A stretch of DNA of 64,000 bases from Strigamia acuminata (taxonomy: Eukaryota; Arthropoda; Chilopoda; Geophilomorpha; Linotaeniidae): NCBI GenBank assembly GCA_949358305.1, contig OX442316.1, positions 15,872,001 to 15,936,000 of the forward strand. Direction: 5' to 3'. Position 1 is the first letter of the stretch; each line of letters opens with the position of its first letter. Shown piece by piece: positions 39,044-51,583 of this stretch. Under the pieces are notes generated by a model that did no database searches, was not told the origin of the DNA, and worked only from the letters and a program-made list of their open reading frames with translations. The position numbers and the translations under genes were made by a program.

Positions 39044-42000
39044 TCAGTCGTCAACACCAGGGTCCAATTCCGACTCGGAAACAACTTCAAAGTCTGTCAA
39101 GTCGGAATCGGCGACGTCCGTGTTGGGAAACCTTTGCAAGACGTTTTGGTGTCGGTTTTCCGTTAGGTTAGCACTGGGCATTAATATCGTGGTCATCAGA
39201 TTGTGACTTGCAGCGGTGATTTGAGGAACTGTGCTCGCGATTGCGGAGATGACGGCGTCGAAGTTGTCGCTCGGATCGGCCGTAAGCGGCAATTGCGACG
39301 AGTCGTTGCTGTCGGTGAATTTGAGGCCTTCGGTGAATTCTTTTATGTCGTCGTCGTCGCTGTCGGAGTCGTCGAAGTGAGATGCTACGAAGCGGATTTC
39401 GCTCGAACTCGGGTCACTTTGTAAGGATAAATCTTCCTCTTTGATTTCTTCTTCGGTGTCGCAGTCTATGCTCGGTTCGTTGGCTAAAGCGTCGGCGGGG
39501 AGCGCCATTTCATCGTCCTCTGGAAAAGTAATTGGAAAGTTATTTCTTTTGATTAAAAATTGGTGAATTGTTCAGTTTTTTGGATGAAAAAGTTCACAAG
39601 TTCAATTATTTTTTTATGAAAATAGAAGCAAAAATTCAATTTTTGTATGGAAAAGTCCAAAAGTTCAATTTTTGTTCGGAAAAAGTCCAAAAATTCAATT
39701 TTTGTATGGAAAAAGTCCAAAGATTCAATTTTTTCATAAGAAAAAAATCGAAAAATTCAATTTTTGTATGGGGAAAGTCCAAAAATTCAATTTTTGTATG
39801 GAAAAAGTCCAAAGATTCAATTTTTTCATAAGAAAAAGTCCAAAAATTCAATTTTTTCATAAGAAAAAGTCCAAAAATTCAATTTTTTCATAAGAAAAAG
39901 TCCAAAGATTCAATTTCTGTTCGGAAAAAGTCCAAAAATTCAATTTTTTCATATGAAAAAATCCAAAAAAAAAACTTTCACAAGAAAAACAGCAAAAATT
40001 CAATTTTTTGACGAAATAAAACCAAAAATTCGATATTTTTCATGAAAAAAGAACCAAAAATTCAATTATTAATTTTTAAAAATCCAAAAAAATCCTTAAA
40101 AATTCAATCCCGTATATTTTTACCGTCATTCAATAACTCTTCAATGCGATGTACACTAGGCATGCTCGGAGGATCCCCAATTTGCACTTCAGACGACAGC
40201 AACGGTTCATCCAACACGACCAGCGCTTCGGGACTCGTTTCAGGTACGAACTCATCCAATTCACTACTATGGCTCGTCGTATCGTCACCACCTAAAAGCC
40301 GTTTCAATTTCTTTTTAAAACTACTCAACATTTTCCCTTTGATTTTACTTGAAAAATTTAAAATCCAAAAACGCAACAATAGCGACCGAAAACAATACTT
40401 ACGCAACAAGGGCAATATTATTGGCAATTCTAACTGAAGAAATCTGTTTAAACGCCCGCTAAACTTCTCCTGAGCCTTTGGTAACACGTGAATGACCGTC
40501 GCAGGACCCAACATGATTGACATGACTAAAAAATAATTAAAATATTAAAATAAATTAAAAAAAACTAAAAAACTCGATTAATTTCGCACAAAATACCTAG
40601 AATATACGATAACCAAACACCGGAAATGCAGTTGCCGACGACTACCATTGCCGACAAACCAGCTGTCATGAGAGTACAAAACTAAAATAAAAACAACAAT
40701 TTATTTAAATTTTTTTGAAGAAATATTTAAAAAATGTTGTAATGTTATCCGCTTACTTGCCCAGGACTGTCCTGTCTCATATTCAACAGATATTCGTAAC
40801 ATTTTTTTAGATAACTCGTAAACTGACTCAGATATCTACTGATTTCGGGTACGCTGAACACCTGTGGGTTCACGGGCGTCCACCTACGGCGAAAGAAAAA
40901 ACAAAAAAATGAGTAATTTTATTCAATTCATTAAATATCCAACCAGCTGCGCGAATAACACGTCAAATCTCATTTTGAGTCTCGTAATTTAATTCAATTC
41001 AATTAATACCGAAACTTACTCCTCCGTATCCTCGTCTTCGGTTGGTGGAACTGCAAAAAATCATCAAAATCAATTTAATTTCATTTGATTTAATTTTTTT
41101 TTTATGATTTACCCCTAATTTCAGGCCATATTTGAGTGACCCACGTCCTGTATGTGAAAACCAAAATGCCGATCGTGGCAACGATGGTGTAAAATCGATG
41201 AGCGTATGACACTATAAACCTGAGAAAAAAAGGTAGAAATAATTAAATTTAACAATAAATAATTTAAATTGACAAAATTAAACAACATTTCGTACTGAAT
41301 TGTACACTGTTTTATGAAAATTGTGAAGAATGCGAACGAAAATCGAATTTTTCATTTCGCGACAAACTTTTGGCCGCGTGTTAACCTATGGGATTTAGTC
41401 CTATTTTTAGCGTGGTCAATATCCCGCCAGTTTCGCGGATTTTGACCCCGTATTTATTAATTCATCGTGTTTGACACGACTTTCTCATCTCATAGTGATG
41501 GAAATTCAACCCAAATTGAATAATTAAACGAACAAAACGATTTTATCTAAAAAAAAAAAAATTTAAAAAACAAAACAAAAAAATGAAATTCCTTTCACGA
41601 AATCCACTCGTGATCAACATCGCGCCACTGCACCACGTGAAAACTCATTTCGCCATCAATTTATGTATTTAAAACGTCAATTACACAATATTTGCGTATC
41701 GAAACAACGGAAATGCTCATTTAAACTTATTATGCTTGGCAGACTAACAACACGCGTGTTTATTTATGGAAATTGTTTTGTCATCTCACGAACGAGCGAA
41801 GAAGAAGAAGAAGAAGTTGCAAAAACTCAATCGCAGCTTCAACCTTCAACGCCACAACTTCCTTCTCTTTCAAAACTCTTTATCTACATAAAGTTCACCT
41901 AGATAACACCAAAAAACAATTAAATAACCAATCTAAACAAGTTACGACCAAATTGCATCATTAAACGGCAAAAAACAACAAAAAATACCAAAAAAAATGG

Positions 42001-42427
42001 CAAAAAAATTCGATTTTATCGCCAATTACGCATTTTTTGTGTTTTAATCCGCGGAAATTAATTTTAGAGGTGTAAAATAGTGTTTTGGATGGATTTGATG
42101 GGTTTTTGGAGTGATTTAGTGAGTTTTTCGAGTTTTGTGCGCATTTACTTTGACTTACCAAAATAAGAAGTTGACCAGCAACAAAGTGATCGCGCTCAAA
42201 TAAGTATTTTCCCATATTAAAATACTTTGTATAGAAACGACGTATGATTCGAAGGGTGAGAGTAGTTTGGAGATGGCTTTTTCTTTCATCGTCTGGCTCG
42301 CCGTGAGCACCGATTCTTGGCTGCGATTGATAGTAAATGGAAAGATGCGCCGATACATCGTGCTTATCGAAGCCATTTGTTTTGATACTTTTTCTGACGT
42401 CATTTCGATCACGTGTGTTTTTGTCAT
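39044..42427 (-). CDS. RETREG: RETREG/FAM134-like ER-phagy receptor
   Basis: Reticulon-homology protein that bends ER membrane and tethers it to autophagosomes. 476 residues in eight exons: 42427-42159, 41219-41113, 41050-41020, 40883-40757, 40681-40597, 40525-40403, 40336-40124, 39519-39044. The reticulon domain has two hairpin pairs, at LSAITLLLVNFLFWFIVSYA and FCTLMTAGLSAMVVVGNCIS. The family link is WTPVNPQVFSVPEISRYL. The long acidic tail ends in a LIR motif, TDFEVVSESELD (core F-E-V-V), the place and form of the FAM134 LIR. A second in-frame Met at 42403 could be the start instead. It is divergent from LANCL (207 bases). The last intron is a minisatellite. Confidence 0.9.
39600..39990. 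repeat. Minisatellite in RETREG intron 7
   Basis: About 15 units of 21-24 bases such as AAAAAGTCCAAAAATTCAAT followed by TTTTGTATGG or TTTTCATAAG. Confidence 0.92.
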
Positions 42428-42634
42428 GTGATATTCGATTTGCGGGGTTGTATTATTTTTTTAGTACTTTCTTTCGGTTTTGAAGGTTGGAAATGAGAAG
42501 AAATAGCGATTGGATAAAGATGCGTTTTTATTTTTAAATTCGGGATTCTATTTTTGGGCGTTTTTTTTGTTTTGTTTTGGAATATTTATTGAGATTCGAG
42601 ACGAATGGCCTTTGTTTCGCGGTTTCAGCACAAG
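42428..42634. promoter_or_regulatory. Bidirectional promoter region RETREG/LANCL
   Basis: 207 bases between the start codons of two divergent genes. No specific element recognised. Confidence 0.5.
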
Positions 42635-44892
42635 ATGGCGGGTTTTTTAAAGATGGCGGACGACAGAAATTTTGAAAATAAATTCCCCGATTATTATTCG
42701 CCTTCTGTGGATGCGAAAATAGAAAGTTTTGTATATTATTGATTTTCTAGAAATGTGGAATTTGATTTTATATATATTTCTATATATTTTTTAGAGTTCG
42801 TCCGGTTTCAAACAGGATTTACGATTTAATATTGAAAAATTGCTCGTGCGATTGGAATCCAGTCTGCCGGATGGAACCGATTGGAGAGATTCGTCCGTCT
42901 ACACGGGCACTTCCGGTTTGTAAAAATTGGAATCAAAAATTTGGAAATCGTTTAAATATTTCGTTCCGATTTCAAGGCATTGCTCTACTCTACCTTCATC
43001 TGTCAAAAACACTCGGTCCCGACCAAGAAAACATCGTCAAAGCGTTTCCGTACGTGGAAAAAGTCCTCGGACGTCTAAAAGGACACAGAATTTCCTTCTT
43101 GTGTGGCGATCCTGGACCATTGGCGATTGCGGCCGTGCTTTACCATCGAACGGGACGACAGACGCTAGCTCAGAATATGCTTAAAAAGTGATTGGAAATG
43201 TAGAAAAATTGATTTTTTTTATTATTAATTTTTGTCAATTTTTGTTCAGATTGCAGAAACTTAAGAAAGATGTTGTTAAATTGGAGAGTGACGTGCCGGA
43301 TGAATTGTTGTACGGACGAGTTGGATATTTGTTTGCGCTTTTATTCGTGCAGAAACACATGGGAGAGGCGTGCGTCGATAAAACGATCATTAAAAATGTT
43401 AATTAATGGGAATTGTTGTTGTTTTTGGTCGTTTTTTAATTGGTTTTTGGGTTTTAGGTGGTGGAAATCATTCTGTTGTCGGGCCAGCATCTCGCGACCG
43501 AAGAAAATCGACCTTGTCCTTTGATGTACAAGTGGCACGACAGTTATTACTACGGCGCTGCGCACGGGATGTGCGGAATTCTGTACATGTTGCTTCAAGT
43601 ATGCTTTGTTGTATAAAATGTGTTAATATTAGTTAAATGTGATAAAATCTGTTGAAATTTGTTAAAATATGATAAAATCTGTTGAAATTTGTTAAAAATC
43701 TGTTAAAATCTGTTGAAATTTGTTAAAAATCTGTTGAAATTTGTTAAAAATCTGTTAAAATCTGTTAAAATTTGTTAAAAATTCGTTAAAATTTGTTATA
43801 ATTTGTTAAAAATTCGTTAATATTTGTCAAAATTTGTTAAAATCCGTTAAAAATTCGTTAAAATTCGTTAAAAATTCGTTAAAATTTGTTAAAATTTGTT
43901 AAAATTCGTTAAAATTCATTTAAAATTCGTTAAAATTCGTTAAAATCTGTTAAAATTCGTTAAAAATTCGTTAAAATTCGTTAAAAATTTCTTAAAATTT
44001 GTTAAAATTCGTTAAAAATTTGTTAAAATTTGTTAAAATTCGTTAAAATTTGTTAAAATTCGTTAAAATTCGTTAAAATTCGTTAAAATTCGTTAAAGTT
44101 CGTTAAAAATTCGTTAAAATTCGTTAAAAATTTGTTAAAATTCGTTAAAATTCGTTAAAATTCGTTAAACTCTGTTAAAATTCGTTAAAATCTGTTAAAA
44201 TTCGTTAAAAATTCATTAAAATTTATTGAAATTTGATTTTGTTTTCAGGCTCGCGATTACGTCTCACCATCACAACTGGACAAATTGATTCGACCAACGA
44301 TCGATTTCTTGATGACATTGCAATACCCTTCGGGGAACTACCCCTCGTCCATGGGAAGCACCAACGACAAATTAATCCACTGGTGCCACGGAGCGCCAGG
44401 TTTCGTCCACCTTATGGTGCTTGCACACGAAGTTTTCGGCGCAGAAAAATACCTAGTTTCGGCCAGACGGTGCTGCGACGTCATCTGGCACCGAGGACTC
44501 TTGAAAAAGGGCTACGGAATCTGTCACGGACCCGCCGGAAATGCTTATGGCTTCCTGGCCGTCTACAGGATAACTAAAGATGCCAAATATTTATACAGGG
44601 CTCAAAAAGTTAATAATTTTTATTGTGTTTTTCAATTTTTTTAAAATTTTTTATCTGATTTTTTGTCTTTTTTTTCTTCAGTTTTCTGAATGGTGTTTTG
44701 ATTACGGCAAACATGGCGCACGTGTTGCAGATCGACCTTTGTCACTGTTCGAAGGTTGATAAATCAATAAATAAATAAAACACTCGAATGATTTGTTTGT
44801 TTTTATTTGTAGGTTTGGCGGGAACTATTTACTTTTTAGCAGATATGCTCAATCCTGATCGCGCTGCTTTTCCTGCATTCCAGTTGTGGTAA
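42635..44892 (+). CDS. LANCL: LanC-like protein (LANCL)
   Basis: Eukaryotic LanC-like glutathione-binding zinc protein; family members add glutathione to dehydroamino acids in proteins. 409 residues in eight exons: 42635-42730, 42795-42915, 42977-43187, 43250-43397, 43458-43598, 44249-44608, 44682-44754, 44813-44892. Family blocks: VYTGTSGIALLYLHL, FLCGDPGPLAIAAVLYH, YGAAHGMCGILYMLLQ, YPSGNYPSSMGS, HWCHGAPG, GYGICHGPAGNAYGF and SLFEG. The zinc ligands are Cys of HWCHG and Cys-His of ICHG. A second in-frame ATG at 42653 (MADDRNFENKFPDY) may be the real start. It is closer to LANCL2 than LANCL1 in the DELLYGRVGYLFALLF segment. Intron 5 is a long minisatellite. Confidence 0.95.
43615..44230. repeat. 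TTCGTTAAAA array in LANCL intron 5
   Basis: About 60 short units of 9-11 bases (TTCGTTAAAA, TTTGTTAAAA, TCTGTTAAAA) fill the intron. Confidence 0.95.
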
Positions 44893-46390
44893 ATGTAAAC
44901 AAAAGCGATAAAATCGATAAAATGTCATTTACCGGCCTCGCAGAACGAAAAAATTATTTTTTTTGTTTAAATTCTTGTTTATTTGTATTTTTTTTTAAAT
45001 TTATTTATTTATTGGATGTTGTAAATGGTTTTTATACAATAAAAAACTACGTTGTCGCAGTTTTATTATTAGGACTATTTATTGAATTAAAAGGTGGAGT
45101 CGGACAGCTGCTATAACTTGGTCGTCCTTGATAAGTAAAGTGATTTATGCGGATTTGGAATCGAGCTAGTCACTGGGTGATGCACGTCAACTGGTTATTC
45201 AACTTTTTTTTTTTTTTAAGATGAGTGTGTGTCTTGAGTGATATTGAATAAATAAAAATAAACGAGAAGGAAAAAACAGTCATTGTGTATCGTTTCGCTT
45301 TCATTCTTCATCTTGATGTGCAAGGTCGTCGAGCAACATCTCGAATTTTATCTCAATTTTAAATTCACAGTTCGATAAACTTTTAAAAAATTAAAGAAAA
45401 TGAAAGAATAACGTCAAATTAACATTATTTAATATTAAAATATACAGTCAAACTGGTCGGACACAATTAAAATAAAGAAAATAGTCGAACACGAAATAAT
45501 CGGACAGATTAGATCCGCCATTTTGTATCTTAGAACAGGTGTGGTTCGGAAAATTTAATTTTAATTTTAAATGTAAAAAAAAATGTGGGATGTTGAGTCT
45601 TGTCACTCTAGGCCATGAATTTTTAAAGTATTAAGTAAACTGTGTATTTTACGAGGGTTGGAATCTTTAAATTCTAGTCTACGTGATGCAATTTCAAGAT
45701 CATCGAGGCAGACACGTTTTCAGACCCCGAAATGCAGAAAATCAATTTAATTCGTGATAAAATTAACAAAAACAACAAAAACAACAAAAAATAAACACGT
45801 ACATAATAAAACTTCACATGATATACGACTTTTTTTTTTATTTCTGACACTCATTCTTGTATTATTTGCTCCGGAAATGACACGAAATTCTCCAGAAGAG
45901 AAGACATCTTGAATTTCAAACAAATAAATTGCAAAACAAAAATAAATTTAAAAAAAAAATAAAAATAAAATAAGGTCAAATAAAAACTGCTGCGGGGATT
46001 TGATTATACACTTTGTTTTTCAATTCCCTTTTTATTAAAAACAAAAAAAAAATCCAATATATTTGCCCCAATGATGAAATGGCGTTAGGCCTATTTTCTT
46101 TTTTACTTCGTCCTTGATAAACCCGATTTTGAAAACTCAATCTTATTTGCAACACAGAGATTGATAAGGTGTAATAGCTGCTCTGCACTACGCAGGGTTA
46201 TTGGCCAATGGTCTAATCATATTCCTCGGAGAGTGAGAAAAAGGGTTATGAAGGACGTTTCGTCGTTTCACGTTTGTTTTAGCAATCTCGTGTTGTTCTA
46301 TGTGGACGAAAATTGCCTTTGGCTAGCTCGGATCTACAGATTTAGGGATGCGATCGGGAATTTCATTCATTCGCTCCATCCGACGTTACA
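44893..46390. other. Spacer between LANCL and serine protease
   Basis: No gene recognised. There are A-rich simple repeats near 45765-45800 and 45940-45975. A perfect ATTGGCCAAT palindrome (CCAAT-type) at 46200-46209 lies about 180 bases before the protease ATG. Confidence 0.5.
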
Positions 46391-48088
46391 ATGCGAACTA
46401 TGCGCGCGCACGTCGCAATTCTCTTCTTTCTTATCGTCCTACTGCAAGTTTTTCGTATCAATTGCCATCGGTATCGCAAACAAGTGAGTATTGTCCAATC
46501 CGTCACGTTTTCACGACGTTTTTACCTTACTTTTGTGGTTTTTTAAGGGCTGGACGCAGAAATATAAAGGTTTGAATGGATTTAAATACCAAACTCGCAA
46601 TAAAACGTTGTATCGCGACGGATTGGTTTACACGCGCGCGAAATATCTGCAATGTGGTAAGAATTTTTTTTTTTTTTTTTTTTTTTAATTTTAAAATATT
46701 GAAAAAAAATTAATTTTAGCTTGTGGTATATCAAACTCAAGGAAGGTACGTGGAAAAGTAGTCGGAGGTCAGGAGGTGGATGTGATGGCCTATCCATGGG
46801 TGGTATGAAAATGATAATTAGAGGAAAAAAATGGAAAAAAGAGAATGCATTATTGAATATGTATGAAATTCATTCAATTCCAGTCTCATCTGACACACAA
46901 CAATGGGTTTTTACTGTGTGGTGGAACCCTGATCACGAATAAACACGTTATTACAGCGGCGCACTGCGTTAAAGAGTTAAGCGAGTTGTGCAGTGAAGCT
47001 GCGCAGTGAAGCTGTGCAGTGTGTTGCGGTGAAGTTCGGTTTTTGTTCATTTTGTTTTTTTTTGTTTTGTGCTTGGTTTAGTTTGACGGTTGATAAATTC
47101 TGGGTGACAGTTGGAGATCACGATCGCAATGTTGCGTGGGAAGCTTCCAGCATTCGTGTGAGAGCTGTTCGGATAATCATTCATCCGAAATATGAACGAT
47201 TTAGCTTCGATAACGACATCGCGGTTTTGACGCTGTGTCGATCTGTCATCACACGTTATATTCGGCCTGCGTGTCTTCTCGCACCGTTGTATGATTTTTC
47301 TGGTCATCCTGCAATCGTTGTTGGATGGGGAGTGACTGGAATGTGTAAATATAAAATTGATTTCTTTAATTTTTTTGATTTTTTATGATTTTCTTTGATT
47401 TTGTTTTAATTTTTTCTTAAATTTAATTTTTTTTTTGCTTTTTTTTATTTTTTAAAATGATTTTTATGATTTTTTCTTCATCATTTTTTTTTCTTTTTGT
47501 TTTTTTTTCACTTTTTCTTAATTTTTTTTTCTTTGTTTCACGATTTTTTGAAATTTATCTTTTCATCATTTTTTCAAGGGTGTCAAAAGGATTTCAACTT
47601 TTTTTTGTTGTTGTTTCAGTTTCTAGTCTTAGTGATACGTTACAACAAGTTGATATTCAGGTCGTATCTCGTGAAATGTGTCTGCGAATGCCGTTAGAGC
47701 CTTTTGAAACACTAACATTGACGGAGAGTATGATTTGTGCCGGTGTTATTGAAGGAGGAAAAGATGCGTGTCAGGTATACACAACAAAAAAATTGCCGTT
47801 TTTGTTTTTATTAATTTTATTTTGCATTTTACAATCAAACAATCAAAATTATTATTTTCATTGATTTATTTTACACGTTTATTTTTTATTTTTATCAATT
47901 TTATTACGCAGGGTGATTCTGGGGGTCCGTTAATGTGGAACCATCTCGGTCGTTTGTACGTCATCGGCGTAGTATCGAAGGGCTATGGTTGCGCCGAACC
48001 GGGAAAATTTGGAATTTACACCAGAATAAACAAATTTTTTAATTGGATTTTATACGAAACTTCAGATGGATTACAATGTATTCGATAA
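46391..48088 (+). CDS. Secreted trypsin-like serine protease
   Basis: 333-residue zymogen in seven exons: 46391-46483, 46548-46656, 46720-46802, 46884-47005, 47082-47344, 47620-47774, 47912-48088. The N-terminal signal peptide ends near VFRINC. A short light chain contains ACGIS, whose Cys should bridge to the protease domain. The activation site is GKVVGG (cleavage after Lys). Catalytic His in TAAHC, Asp in DNDIAVLTL, Ser in GDSGGP. The S1 Asp is present six residues before the Ser (DACQGDSGG), so trypsin-like specificity is expected. No clip domain is visible. The exon 4 donor is uncertain: 46987 also keeps the frame and gives a shorter loop. Physiological role unknown. Confidence 0.87.
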
Positions 48089-48289
48089 AACAAAATTAAA
48101 AACAAAATAGAACATAAAATAAAGCAATAAACACGTTTGATCTAAAGCCAAAGAGCGTTTTAAATTCATTTTAAAATACTTTTGTAACTCGCCACCAGAT
48201 GGCAGAACACACCTACAGCGGACATGTTTGAAATTTGATTTCCCCGCACCGATTTTGTGCGAATTTCTCGTCATTTCTGTCAAAGCAAA

Positions 48290-51200
48290 ATGAACACTTT
48301 GCTTCATTTTCCTCCTCCGCCCGCAGACGGTCTCGTGACGGTCAGTGAGTGGGAAAATAGTCTCATTGCGCTTCCATTCAATGCAAATACCGATAAATAT
48401 ACGCAATCGGTAAGCAAAAACTCTCAAAAGAATTAAGAAAAATTAAAAAAAATATTTTTCACATTTAAAACGTAAAAAAATTTATTTCAGATCTCCAATT
48501 ACCCCAAACTGACAATACCAGGCTCACTATTCGCACCTCAGATGTCCAGGGAGAGTGCCAGAGAAGCTTTTATACAGCAAAACGCCAACACTTGGACTCG
48601 AACGTGCAGTTCATGGTAACGGTTATATTTTCTAATTTACGACACGAAATGCGAAATAATTTTGAATTTTCTTATTCGACAGGCACGAAGGAGGATTCCG
48701 TGGAGTTGTTGAGGAGTTGAGCACCGAAAGTGACCAAGAAAGTGAGATTTTTGTGATTTTTTTGCGATTTTTGTGACTTTTCTGTTGATTTTTCTCTAGG
48801 TTGGCTGCATTTGATCACGAGGAATGTTTTATCGGGCATAAATTGTCGTATAACTCGTTTTGTTTTTCCTTTTTGGCAAGCACGTTGATGTTTTTTTTTG
48901 TTTTCTATTTATTTTATTTACGTTTGTTTCCAAAATCGGCTAAAGTTGACATTTTTCGTTCCGATTTTTAGTCCCGAATCGATGACGTCATAGACGAGTT
49001 TACAAAAGTTGCGAATTGGTATGAAAAGGAAATCAATTTATGGAAATTTCTTTTAAAAATAATTATTTCCAGGAACCACAGCATGATCCGGGCATTTGCG
49101 TGGCATTTGAAAGCTACGAAATTCGCTATCGCGTTTTCCGACGATTCAATTCGAGTTCACAGCATTAAAACGACCGTTGTACCAACACTAAAACATAAAT
49201 ATCAAAGAATGATAACTGATATGGCTTGGATGTGAGTGAAAACCGATGAAAACAGTGTTTAAACTGCAGTTTTATTGGTTTTTTATTACATTTTAGGCCT
49301 TGTTCGTTGACTGTTTTGACTGTGGCGTGCGCAAAATGTATTTTAATTTGGCAGGTTGATCCTTCGTCGTTAATAACGAGGTGAATAACGTGTTTTAGAT
49401 GTTGGTTGAATGTTTTTTAATGTTTTTGTGATTTTTTAGGCCGTCGGCGAGTTGTGTTCAGGTTTTGGAGCATCCTGGGAGAGGTCCTGTGACGAGTTTA
49501 TCGTGGAATCCGAATGGATCGATTTTTATTTCCGCTTCGCCGATGGATTCGAGGTTGAGAGTGAGTTGGATTTATTTATTTGTTTTTAAATATATTTTTT
49601 GTTGTTGTGTATTTGATTGTGGAAATGTTTCGGTTAAAGGTTTGGGACATTTCGAAAGAAGAAAGCGAAGCTGTTTGCAGTTCAGCGGTGTCTTTAGTGT
49701 TGTGGTCTCCGGATGCGGAGTTTCTGTTCACGGCGGCTCCAACTTCGATGTTTAGGTAAATTTTTTTTGTTTTGTTTGTAAATTTTGAATTTTTTTTTTA
49801 AACGAAATTTGAAGAAACGAAATTTGAAGTTTTCAAACGAAATTTGAAGTTTTCAAACGAAATTTGAAGTTTTCAAACGAAATTTGAAGTTTTTAAACGT
49901 AATTTTGAAGTTTTTGATGAAATTTTGAAGTTTTTGATGAAATTTTCTAATTTTTTGATGAAATTTTCGAATTTTTTGATGAAATTTTTTAATTTTTTGA
50001 TGAAATTTTCGAATTTTTTGATGAAATTTTCGAATTTTTTGATGAAATTTTCGAATTTTTTGATGAAATTTTCGAATTTTTTGATGAAATTTTCGAATTT
50101 TTTGATGAAATTTTCGAATTTTTTGATGAAATTTTCGAATTTTTTGATGAAATTTTGATGAAATTTTCGAATTTTTTGATGAAATTTTCGAATTTTTTGA
50201 TGAAATTTTCGAATTTTTTGATGAAATTTTCGAATTTTTTGATGAAATTTTCGAATTTTTTGATGAAATTTTCGAATTTTCGATGAAATTTTCGAATTTT
50301 TTGATGAAATTTTCGAATTTTTTGATGAAATTTTCGAATTTTTTGATGAAATTTTTTAATTTTTTGATGAAATTTTCGAATTTTTTGATGAAATTTTCGA
50401 ATTTTTTGATGAAATTTTCGAATTTTTTCATGAAATTTTCGAATTTTTGATGAAATTTGCGAATTTTTGATGAAATTTTCGAATTTTTGATAAAATTTTC
50501 GAATTTTTGATAAAATTTTCGAATTCTTGATAAAATTTTCGAATTTTTGATAAAATTTATATTTCTTATCAAAGTTAAATGTAATTTAAATCCAGGATTT
50601 GGAACACGCACACCTGGAAATGCGAAACGTGGTCCAAACTAGCCGGTCACTGCCAAACCGCATGCTGGCACCCAAACAGCTCCATCCTACTATTCGCAAC
50701 GAAAAACAACCCGATTATTTACGGTCTGGACTTCTCCAACGCAAAAAACAGTCTCTGCCACAAAGGTGAAAGCGGCGTCGATGACGTCATCTCAGTCGCA
50801 AACGTCGCTTCCGTCACCCTCGAAACGAACGACGGCAACGTCGAGTACGTAAAAAAAAAACCCCAAAACCCCCAAAAAAAACCTAAAAACCGAATTTTTT
50901 CAAAAAAAGAATCGGAGGCTGCATCGTAAGCATGGACTGGGACCCCCACGGAGAGCGATTAGCAATTGTATTCGCCGACCCGGGTATTTATTTCGATTTA
51001 AGTAAATTTTCAACGTATTAAAAATTTGAAATTATACAAGCTGGCGCCAAAACCGCTCAAAAATACGTGGCCGTTTTTCGAACTAGGATCGATCCGTATT
51101 TGGAACTCACACCTTGGTAAATTAAATAAATTAATTAGTTAAAAAAAATTAAAAACAATTAATAATTTTCCATTTTCTTTCAGTGGGTTTATTCGCGGCG

Positions 51201-51473
51201 CCGCCAACGAAGTCCCGCAGTTAATAACGTTTCAAAAGAACTTCGAAAACGGTTCGCTGTTGACTGTGGTAAAAATTTAATAAAAAAAAAAAATTAAAAA
51301 TTTAATTTTTTTAATTTTTAAAATTATTTTTCTCGATTCGACAGTGTTGGACGCACGAATTCACGGGAATCGGACGCGTGAGCTTCATTCCGATGCATTT
51401 CATACCTTCGGCCGCCATTAACGCCAAAGGATTCGCCACCGATTCGTCGTTTATCAAAGAACCGTCGTGGTAG
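48290..51473 (+). CDS. AAAS: Aladin, nuclear pore WD-repeat protein
   Basis: Beta-propeller nucleoporin anchored by NDC1. 507 residues (human 546). Exons: 48290-48409, 48491-48615, 48683-48741, 48800-48879, 48972-49018, 49073-49231, 49297-49380, 49440-49560, 49640-49755, 50596-50844, 50910-50983, 51041-51116, 51184-51268, 51345-51473. It starts MNTLLHFPPPPADGLVTVSE. WD-type blades: AFAWHLKATKFAIAFSDDSI, SLSWNPNGSIFISASPMDSR, LVLWSPDAEF, RIWNTHTWKCETW and MDWDPHGERLAIVF. The C-terminal GFIRGAANEVPQLITFQ matches the human pattern. The exon 4 donor is non-GT if the frame is to reach exon 5 with the conserved FPFWQ; an alternative GT donor at 48862 would drop six residues. Convergent with aquaporin A. 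Confidence 0.93.
49800..50560. repeat. 20-base minisatellite in aladin intron 9
   Basis: More than 30 copies of TTTTTTGATGAAATTTTCGA, very homogeneous in the middle and degenerate at both ends. It creates long Lys/Phe-rich open frames on both strands. Confidence 0.95.
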
Positions 51474-51583
51474 ACGCGAATCAACGAATGAATGACTGAT
51501 TGATTGATTTATACAATATTGTTTGATAAAAGAAAAGGTAAATTCTTAAGTTTTTTTCCTTCTTTTTTCTTTTTTCTTGTTGA

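Noticed and set aside
49853-50611. A 252-codon minus-strand frame of NFIKKFE-like repeats, and its plus-strand mirror
   Set aside because: It is a translation of the 20-base minisatellite in aladin intron 9, with no unique sequence.
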